In this document: in pieces, positions 56,601 through 64,000 of the stretch
Layout: each line of letters opens with the position of its first letter
Numbering within the stretch: position 1 is the stretch's first letter
Origin: Gorsachius magnificus
Taxonomy: Eukaryota > Chordata > Aves > Pelecaniformes > Ardeidae
Length of the DNA: 64,000 bases
Direction: 5' to 3'
NCBI GenBank assembly: GCA_034008185.1
Contig: CM067108.1
Span: forward strand, 539,924-603,923
The notes under the pieces: model-generated
What the model saw: only the letters and a program-made list of their open reading frames with translations
The model's database searches: none
What the model was told of the DNA's origin: nothing
Position numbers and translations under genes: made by a program

Positions 56601-56973
56601 CCATGTGTCCCTTGGGTTTGTCTCCAAGCCCTAAAACCCTTCGCAGATGCCACCTCGAGGTCCGCGCCACTCCAACGGCCTCTGCTTGGGGGATTTCCCA
56701 TTATTCCGTGCTAACGCAAGCCCTTTCACACCTCCGGATTCACCCTCCCTGCCCCCAAAATAAAAAAGCCCCAAGGCGCAGCCGTCCCAAGCTCCTTCAC
56801 CACACTTGCGGACACGCAGCCGGTTTTAAAGCATCGCTACGGGGTCGGCCAGCACCGGCGCGGTGACGTTTGGCTTCTCCAAAACACAGGGTGGGCACGG
56901 CCCGCGCGGGGCCAACTCCGGTTGCCGACATTGTTCCCAGCGCAAAGACGCCCGGGCGGCGGGGAATGCTACG

Positions 56974-57012
<39 letters not shown>

Positions 57013-60000
57013 CACACCGGCTTTCCAAGCAAAGTTGCGCAACGCGCCGGCGGCGCCGGGCGAACCGTCGGCAGCGCCAAAATGGAAAACCAGCAGGTCG
57101 AGAGGTGAATTGCGGACGGGAGGGCGGTTTTGCGCCGCACCCCGAGTGGGAAGCACGAGGCGCTGCCTGCTCCGCGCTCGGCTTCCCGAGCGAATTCAAG
57201 GGCTGAATAACGAGGTTAATTAGCCCAGCAAAGCCAAACACGGGCGTTTGGCATCCTGCTGTAAAGATAATGAACACCCAGCTCGAGAGGCTGACCCTGC
57301 AAGCGCGCCGCTAATAACAGCCTTGCTCTCGTCTTTTCTTTTTGCTGCGATCTGTATTTCCGTTTTCTCCGCTCCGGGGGCTCGCCGAGGCATTAAGCAA
57401 CCTCGCAGCAGGTGGGAAATGGGATTTATTTTTCCTGCCTGCGAGCTTGGGCTAACCAGGTCTTTCCGAAGTGGTTTTCCGGAGGACAAAACCACGCCTC
57501 CGGGCTAGGGAAGCACACCGGAATGGTTCAAGGGGTTCACCCGTGTTAAAGGGGGCGCTGAAGGTATTTGCGAGGGGGCACGAACCTTCCTCATCATGTG
57601 GGCAGCTGCCTGCCAGCCTCGGGTGCCGATGTGTTTGTTGAAGGAGATGTTGAGGTGCGTGGCCGACTCGTAATACTCGATCATGTCAAATAACGCCGAG
57701 GCGCCCTGCGGGACAAAAGGCAGAGGGAAAAGCTGAGTTAAGCGGGCGGACAGAAGCCCGGCGACAATAAATAATGAATAAAATAAATAAAAATAAAAGA
57801 GGTTTAGAGGGTTTGCTGCGCTAGGATGCATGTGGCTTGGGGACGAGCCGGCTCCTCCAGATGCCTCTCACGCGACCTCGCGTCCACCGCTCCGGTATTT
57901 TGTCATTCAGCTCTTGCAGCCCCTTCCTTCAACCTCAAGCGCAAACAAATCGGCCCCTCAGGTGACAAATCCGCCCGTCCCCGTGGGCACCATGGTGCTT
58001 TGTGTCCCCCCTCCCTGTGCCAGCCCCCAGCAGCCCCGGGGTGCTGCCCCGGCCATGGCACGGCCGCATCCCTCTGCTCTCTCCTCCTCTTCGAGGGCCT
58101 CGCTGCAGATTTGCTGCCCACGGATACTCCAGGAGGACGTAATGCAGGCGCCTCGCCGTATTCCCAGCGGCCCCACCACCGGGCATGCGCTCGGGGACCG
58201 ACACGGGGGCAGACGGGGACCTGGCAAGGCCTGGGATGGGATGATGGATTCAACTGGGCACCGGGGGAGGAAGCGAACTCGGCCGGAGCAGGTTACGGTG
58301 ATGCGCAGGCGCTCGACGCTTCTGAGGACACGGGAAAATGTGTGTGTGGGTTTTGGTTTTTTTTTTCCTGGATATTCAACCCGAGCTGAGGCCGGGCTAC
58401 CGGCTTGGTGCCTGTCTGCTCCCTGCGGGGTTCCCCAGCTCCGCAGGCCGCAGTGACGCTTCCCCAGCCAAGAAACCACCCGATAATCCCATCAGGCTGG
58501 AAAAAAAAAAACCAACAGGGTAGAAACCCCGAGATTTCCAGCAGCGTTAGGAGTGAAAGGGATCAGCAGAGCAGGGCTCGCGCCTGCGAAATGCCTAACG
58601 CTTCTACGGCCGAAGTGGAACAATTTGCTTAATTACATAATGAGCCTCTTCGGAGAAAATTGGCTGGAACGTACGCCGGAACGTGGCGAAGAAGAGCTAC
58701 AAAAGCGCTTCAAGACTTCCCAAAGGGTCAAAAATAAATAAGCGGAGGGACCGGGAAGGCTGGAAAACGCCAGCGTGAAGGCAAAGAAGAGAAGGAACCG
58801 GACTTTGGGGTACAACGGGACTTTCTGCTGGGAACGGGGTGCTCGTGGGCAGGAAATGAGGAGGAGGAGAATCTGGGTATTGGGTGACTAAGTCCCCGGC
58901 GTGACGCAGCCCGGGGGAAAAGGTGGCTGATGCTGGACGAATCCAAGGGCTGGAGATGGGAGCGGGAGGCGTCGGGGGGTGCGGACCCTCCGCGGCTGTT
59001 TGCCCCCGGCAGCAGAGACGTCGGCCACCTCGTGCCCCGCAGCCGGCCTCGCTCTAAGGCGACTGGAAGAGAAAAGCCCAAAGCGCTGAGGTCTGCGATC
59101 TCTCTGCCCCGCGCCGTCCGGCTCTGAAAGCCACGGGATACCTTTAAATTATTAACGGGTAATTGTTCCTCCTGCAAGATAACGAGCTGAACGAAGCACG
59201 GGATCGTTTTACAGCCGACGGCATCACGAGCTCAGCCAGCCCTGGCCCTGCTCTGCCAACTCATGGCGCCGTCGGGGACACATCCGTCCCCAAAACCAGC
59301 CCTGTCCTGTGGTTATGTCCCCCCCGCCCCCCGTATCGTGCCCCCACGTGCCCGCGTCAGGCAGGATCCCAGCTGGCTGCACCAGCACGGCCCCGGAATG
59401 GGGACGGGGTCAGCATGAAGCCGCCGTGGCTCAGAGCCAGCACTGTCACGGGGTTGGACCAGGAGCCGCCGTCCCAGTCACATTTTTCCCTGCTTCGTAT
59501 GGGGCAGCAGCCCGGAGAAGCTCGTGGCTGCTGGGCCTTCCCAAAGTGCTGCTGGAGCGGGGAAAAATTGGGGGGGGGGTGGGGGGGGGGGGGGGAAGGA
59601 AGCATCAAGAGCTTCCAAGCAAACACGGACGCAACAGGTTGGAAGCCGGGTTCGGGATGGACGACGTGGGAAAACCAAGATTGCAAGGACTGAAAGGGGA
59701 TGCTCTGGGGCAAGGGGAACTTGGGATCCGAGCTGACTAAAATAATTTTTAACCACTTCCTTAATTTTTAACCTCCTCCACTTACCCGCTGGGACCTGAA
59801 CTCAGGGCCCCAGGCACAGCGAGGGTGGAGGAAGGCAAGTTGGGACGGGCTGGGACGGGCGGAAGGGAGCCTGAACTTCTTCCTCAGCCCCAAAAAGCCA
59901 GAGGAGAGCTGCCCACAACACCCTCAAGCTTTCAGACCAGCTTTTAAAACACATATTTAAAATGCCTCAGAGCTCTGGGGCCACCCAGCGAGCGGTCAAC

Positions 60001-63000
60001 CTCTTCCGTTCAGAGCCGCAACCGCTGCACCAGCCGAGCTAAAGAAGAGCGTGGGTGGGAAGGGGATGGATAGAGCAACAAGGAGCGGCCCCCAAAAAAA
60101 TAAATCAGTGCCCGGGAGGATCTAAGGGCTGAGCTTGCGGAACAGGAATGAGAAGCCAGGAGAGGTCACGGCCACTTACGTCTTCATCCAAGCTCGTTTG
60201 CTCCAAATCAACAATTTTGAACTGGACCCTCTTGAAAATTTCTTCCAGCGCCTCGCAGGCTTTGTAATCCAGCTTCTCCCCTGGGGAAAGAGCAGAATAA
60301 AGTGAATTTGGGCGCTTCGGCACGTAACGCGCCAGGCACGTCCGGCCGTGAGCTCGAGAGCCCCGAGCTGAGGGCAAGGGGACATGCGGAAAGGCGACGT
60401 TCTCCCCCGTTGGGAGGCAGCCCCCCTCCCAAACTGCCCGCCTGAAGGGAAATTCCAACCCAAAATTGGGCATTTGCCTTGGTTTATTGGTGCCCGCCCA
60501 GCTCAGGAGCAGAAAGCGTCACCTTGGCGAGTGTTTCGCGTTAACGGACGTAGCAGGGAGCCCCGAAAGCCGCGCTGGGGCTCGCCAGCAGTGCCGCAAA
60601 CTGGGAGAGGGATCCCATTGGAAAGGATCCCCTTCGCTCAGAAATCCACCCCAAAACCAGTGCGGCTGCTCCCATCAGCCTAAAACTCACCGAAAACTGG
60701 GATTTCTGTCGCCCTGCGGGGCAGGCAGCCGCCTTCCCAACGAGCCAGCCCCTTGCCAGCCCCGTTCCGCGCGGAATTACATTCCGAGCATCTCCACTGA
60801 CAAACTAACGGCCGGCTGATTCCCCCTTTTTTGTGATATAGAAGCACCACGGGGGTCACAATTAAATCCCCCCCGGCCAAGCCATGATAGCCCATCCCTG
60901 CCGGCTTAGGGGGCTGCGACGCCCCCCGTCCACGCTGCACAAGCTGGTTTTGGTTGAAAAATGGGGTTTTTTTTTTCCCCCATAAGCACCTGTGCCGACT
61001 GCTTTTAGACCCTGCGTTGATCACCAGTGGGTGACTGCCAGGCAAACTGAATTTGGGGAGGGGAGGGCCTGCCAAGGTGGTGGTGGAAGCTCTGTCTTTC
61101 CTCCTAACACCAGCAGATCCCGTCCCCCGTACGAGGCGATGGCAGCCAGGTCTGGCGCGCCGTCGCCTCCGCTCCGCAACCCCACCGATTCCCCTCGGAA
61201 ATGGCGAAAGCCAAAAACTCAGCAGCAAAGGGTCGCCCACTGGGGTCTCCGGTAGCCCCCACCGTCCCCTCCCTGGCTGGCGTAGCTGCGTCAGCGGAGG
61301 CAACAGCAATGGGGAAGCAGCCTGCGCTTCCCAAATATATCGCCTGTTCTGTGCCGGAGCCGATCTCGCCCTGTTGGAGCTGGGAATTCACAAGACCCAG
61401 GCGAGCTGTGGTCCCCTCGTCAGCTCCCTCCGACGCCTTGAAGCGGGAAAAGGCCGTGTGTCCGATGGCAGCCCGAGTGAAAAAGGTGGAATGCAGGGTT
61501 AAAATAAACCTGGAGCTTTGTTTCTGGGATGGGGATCCAGCGCAGGGGAGAAGGGGCTGCAGGCCGGGTGGAAAACGGTCACACGAAGCACGTGGGTAGG
61601 GGGCTTCTGCAGGGCCTGGGGGCTTCTGCCAGGCTTTGGGGCTTCCATGGGCTTGGGGGCTTCCACGGGGCTTGGGGGCTTCTGCAGGGCCTGGGGGCTT
61701 CCATGGGCTTGGAGGCTTCCATGGGGTTTGGGGGCTTCCATGGGTTTGGGGGCTTCCACCAGGCTTGGGGGCTTCTATGGGGCTTCTGTTGGGCTTGGGG
61801 GCTTCCATGGGGCTCGGGGACTTCCATGGGGCTTGGGGGTTTCCACGGGGCTTGGGGGTTTCCACAGGGCTCGGGGGCTTCCACTGGGCTTGGGGGCTTC
61901 CGCCAGGCTTTGGGGCTTCCATGGGCTTGGGGGCTTCCACGGGGCTCAGGGGCTTCCGTGGGGCTTGGAGGCTCTGAAGAAACCCTCACTTCTAGGGAAA
62001 GGGGGATGCAGGAATCAGCTCAGGACATGGGCACCCTGGCTCCCTGCCCTGTGACCACAGGCACCAAGTGCTACGGATTAAGCCCCAAGGCTACAGCCCC
62101 CCCACGCCCCCAGGGGTGGCTCCTGCCCCCAGAGCTGCGCTGGAGCAAACTCCATCTGCTTGCTGAGTTCCGTGAGAAACTGGGACAGCCCTTGCTGCCA
62201 GTCTCCCAGGTTGGTTTTGGGTGGAATCCCCTAGCGCAGAGGGGAAGAGCCTCTTTAGGAAGGGAAGGACAAAGGCAGGAGGAGAGAGGCAGCGACCTGC
62301 TGCGAGAAGAACCCACCCACCCCCCCTCCCCCCGCCCCAAATATATGCCCCTTGCCGGAAAGGAAAGGTGATCTTCAGCAAAGCCTTCAGCACTGTCTCC
62401 CACAGCGTTCTCCTAGAGAAGCTGGCGGCTCATGGCTTGGATGGGCGTAGTCTCCACTGGGTAAAAAACCGGCTGGATGGCCGAGCCAGGAGAGTTCTGG
62501 TCAATGGATCTGGATCCTGTTGGCAGCTGGGCACAAGCGGTGTCCCCAGGGCTCAGATTTGTCCCCAGTTCTCTTTAACGTCTTTATCCTGGACGAGGGG
62601 ATCAAGGGCACCCTTGGCCAGTTTGCAGATGACACCAAGTTGGGTGGGGGTGTGGATCTGCTGGAGCGTAGGGAGGCTCTGCAGAGGGACCTGGCCAGGC
62701 TGGATCCATGGGCCCAGGCCAATGGGGTGAGGGTCAACAAGGCCAAGGGCTGGGTCCTGCACTGGGGTCACAACAACCCCACGAAACACTACAGGCATGG
62801 GGAAGAGCAGCTGGAAAGCTGCCTGGCGGAAAAGGCCCTGGGGGTGTTGGTCAACGGCCAACTCAACACGAGCCAGCAGGGTGCCCAGGTGGCCAAGAGG
62901 GCCAAGGGCATCCTGGCTTGTATCAGGAGTGGTGTGGCCAGCAGGAGCAGGGCAGGGACCATGCCCCTGTGCTGGGCACTGGGGGGGCCGCCCCTCAAGT

Positions 63001-63931
63001 GCTGGGGTCAGGGTTGGGCCCTCGGGGGCGGGGGGAGCGGGGGGGGCCCCGCAGAGGAGGCTGAGGGGAGCCCTCATCGCTCCCTACAACCACGCGTGAG
63101 GGGGGAGCCGGGCGGGTGTTGGGCTCTTCTCCTTGGGAATGGGCGATGGGACAAGGGGAATCGGCCTCAAGTTGTGCCAGGGCAGGGTGAGGTTGACCAT
63201 GGGGAACGATTCCTTCCCCAAAGGGCTGTCAGGCACTGGAAGGGGCTGCCCAGGGAAGGGGTCGAGTCCCCACCCCTGGGGGGATTGAACAGCCGGGCAG
63301 AGGCGGTGCTGAGGGCCAGGGTTTGGGGGTGGGATGGCAGGGGTAGGGGAACGGTTGGGCTGGGGGAGCTTGAAGGTCTTCTCCAACCCAAACGATTCCG
63401 TGATTCTATGATCTTCACCCTCTCCTTCCTGGAGCTACGGGAGACGCTCCACCAAAGCCATCGTTGACGACAATATTTGCCATCAGGAGAACAAACTGGA
63501 ACACCTTCCCAGTTTTCCCGAGGGGTTTCGAGATATCAGTCAGAAAAATATTGTGGGAAACCTGCTCAGCCCTGCCTGATTCCTTGAAGGAGCCGTTTCG
63601 GGAGGCAGGGGGGTAGGAGGATGGTGCTCAGAGGTGTTGAGGGGCCACTGGAGTTATCCCGCTGCTGTTTTGGTGCTCCTCAAGCGGGACGTTAATAATG
63701 CTCGTACAGAAACACCTCTGGTACTTAACTTTCACGTTTTTGCCGGGATTAAGGCTCTCTCCTGCTCGACCCTTCAACAGCCCCAATGGGCACCACGACT
63801 CCAGCAAGAGCTGTGCCAGTGGGATGGAACACCGGGATGGCCCAGAAGAGAAATAAAATCCCCTAGTGATGGGAAGAGAGCTTACCTTTCAGATCTAAGC
63901 AGTCTATCCTGGGAGCCAGATCTTTAAATTC
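50602..63931 (-). CDS. PPP1R37: PPP1R37, leucine-rich-repeat PP1 regulatory subunit (N-terminus outside window)
   Basis: Exons: 63886-63931 (FKDLAPRIDCLDLK), 60180-60280 (KLDYKACEALEEIFKR), 57586-57705 (MIEYYESATHLNISFNKHIG), 55963-56113 (CLQYLDARNTPLLDHSAPF), 54992-55147 (LRELYLADNKLNGLQ, LDLRNNHVLDSG), 53271-53383 (VTLVLWNNQLTHTGMAYLG), 52812-52953 (LETLNLGHNPIGNEGVR), 52162-52328 (LLRLDLRENEIKTGGL), 50948-51860 and 50602-50681. They total 1989 nt with every phase matching, giving 662 residues. The first half is a leucine-rich-repeat domain. The penultimate exon encodes VKSFIETQKALL, an acidic SDSDTDEE tract, RISVSSPGRGHKIFVVTRVES and Pro-rich disordered sequence; the protein ends ELEELLLEASQD. 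The family inhibits protein phosphatase 1; the exact PP1-docking motif was not assigned. Human PPP1R37 is about 691 aa, so only a few dozen residues are missing upstream. No frame break was found, unlike SYMPK. Confidence 0.95.
52712..52795 (-). mobile_element. CR1 3'-end fragment
   Basis: The + strand reads AATCATAGAATCATAGAATC followed by GGTTGGAAAAGACCTTTAAG and ATCATCGAGTCCAACC. This is the reverse complement of a CR1 3' terminus with its short ATTCTATG tail repeats. It lies just above PPP1R37 exon 52812-52953. Confidence 0.88.
53490..53640 (-). mobile_element. CR1 3'-end fragment
   Basis: Begins AATCATAGAATGTTTTGGGT and continues with GGAAGGGACCCGTAGAGG and CCTGGAATGTTTCCAGGGAT, typical of CR1 3'UTR in reverse orientation. 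A short solo fragment in a PPP1R37 intron. Confidence 0.85.
56977..57011. repeat. (CA)n microsatellite
   Basis: A perfect ACAC run of about 35 bp in the PPP1R37 intron between the exons at 56113 and 57586. Probably length-polymorphic. Confidence 0.93.
57706..60179. other. PPP1R37 intron without recognised elements
   Basis: A 2.5-kb intron of mostly unique sequence, less GC-rich than the rest of the window. It has an A/T simple stretch near 57775-57800, a T-run near 58357 and a G-run at 59570-59595. No exon, RNA gene or transposon was recognised by eye. Confidence 0.6.
61600..61975. repeat. GCTTGGGGGCTTCCATGG minisatellite
   Basis: About 20 units of 15-24 bp (GGCTTGGGGGCTTCCATGGG, with GGCTTCCACGG and GGCTTCTGCAGG variants) in the first visible PPP1R37 intron (60281-63885). 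Confidence 0.93.
62380..63415 (+). mobile_element. CR1 LINE fragment with 3' end
   Basis: The + strand encodes CR1 reverse transcriptase remnants: HSVLLEKLAAHGLDG in one frame, then after a shift near 62545 [42 protein letters not shown] and [21 protein letters not shown] non-coding 3' region follows and ends in CCAACCCAAACGATTCCGTG and ATTCTATGATC, the CR1 terminus. It is 5'-truncated and frame-broken, and lies antisense in a PPP1R37 intron. Same subfamily as 18610-19600. Confidence 0.9.
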
Positions 63932-64000
63932 CTGCAAAAGCAAAAAAAAAAACCAAAACCTCAGTGTTTCATACTTAGGAGGAGCAGGAGGGGGAAGGCG

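Overview
The window is 64 kb of very GC-rich vertebrate DNA, almost certainly from a bird. It carries CR1 LINE fragments, the characteristic bird/reptile retrotransposon. The genes are vertebrate genes whose human counterparts lie on chromosome 19q13: CLIP3, DMWD, SYMPK, a galectin-4-like gene, NKPD1 and PPP1R37. Exons are small and separated by short introns packed with G/C-rich minisatellites. This fits a gene-dense avian (dot) microchromosome. Two runs of exactly 500 N (7832-8331 and 26960-27459) divide it into three sequence blocks, so order across the runs depends on scaffolding.

Block 1 (1-7831, + strand): the 3' part of CLIP3, seven coding exons from the first CAP-Gly domain in view to the palmitoylation-type C-terminus, then a 3'UTR with AATAAA at 7282. 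Its introns hold strand-asymmetric arrays, including a 31-bp array of 14 CCAAT/ATTGG motifs and two mutually complementary arrays either side of one CAP-Gly exon.

Block 2 (8332-26959, - strand): DMWD (3' end lost in the gap), and upstream of it a nearly complete SYMPK gene of 26 coding exons (25104 down to 13431). Only about 530 bp separate the two. Introns carry minisatellites, one CR1 copy and a 2-kb higher-order repeat. SYMPK and DMWD exons contain several one-base frame breaks at or near homopolymers, which look like assembly indels.

Block 3 (27460-64000): three tandem copies of a two-CRD galectin gene resembling LGALS4, all on the - strand (copy A 3'-truncated by the gap; copies B and C each with lesions). 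Then come NKPD1 on + (TATA box at 43832, four coding exons, 598 aa) and convergent PPP1R37 on - (ten coding exons, 662 residues, frame intact, N-terminus beyond the window). Their poly(A) signals lie a few hundred bases apart.

Functionally the genes are an ordinary set: Golgi/raft microtubule adaptor (CLIP3), WD-repeat protein (DMWD), mRNA 3'-end processing scaffold (SYMPK), gut-type lectins (galectins), KAP-family protein (NKPD1) and PP1 regulator (PPP1R37). They do not form an operon or pathway. The unusual content is the galectin array and the way each intron carries its own tandem repeat, some with regulatory-looking or coding-compatible structure. Coordinates of splice sites were read by eye from GT/AG context and reading-frame continuity. 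All family assignments come from remembered protein families, not from a search.
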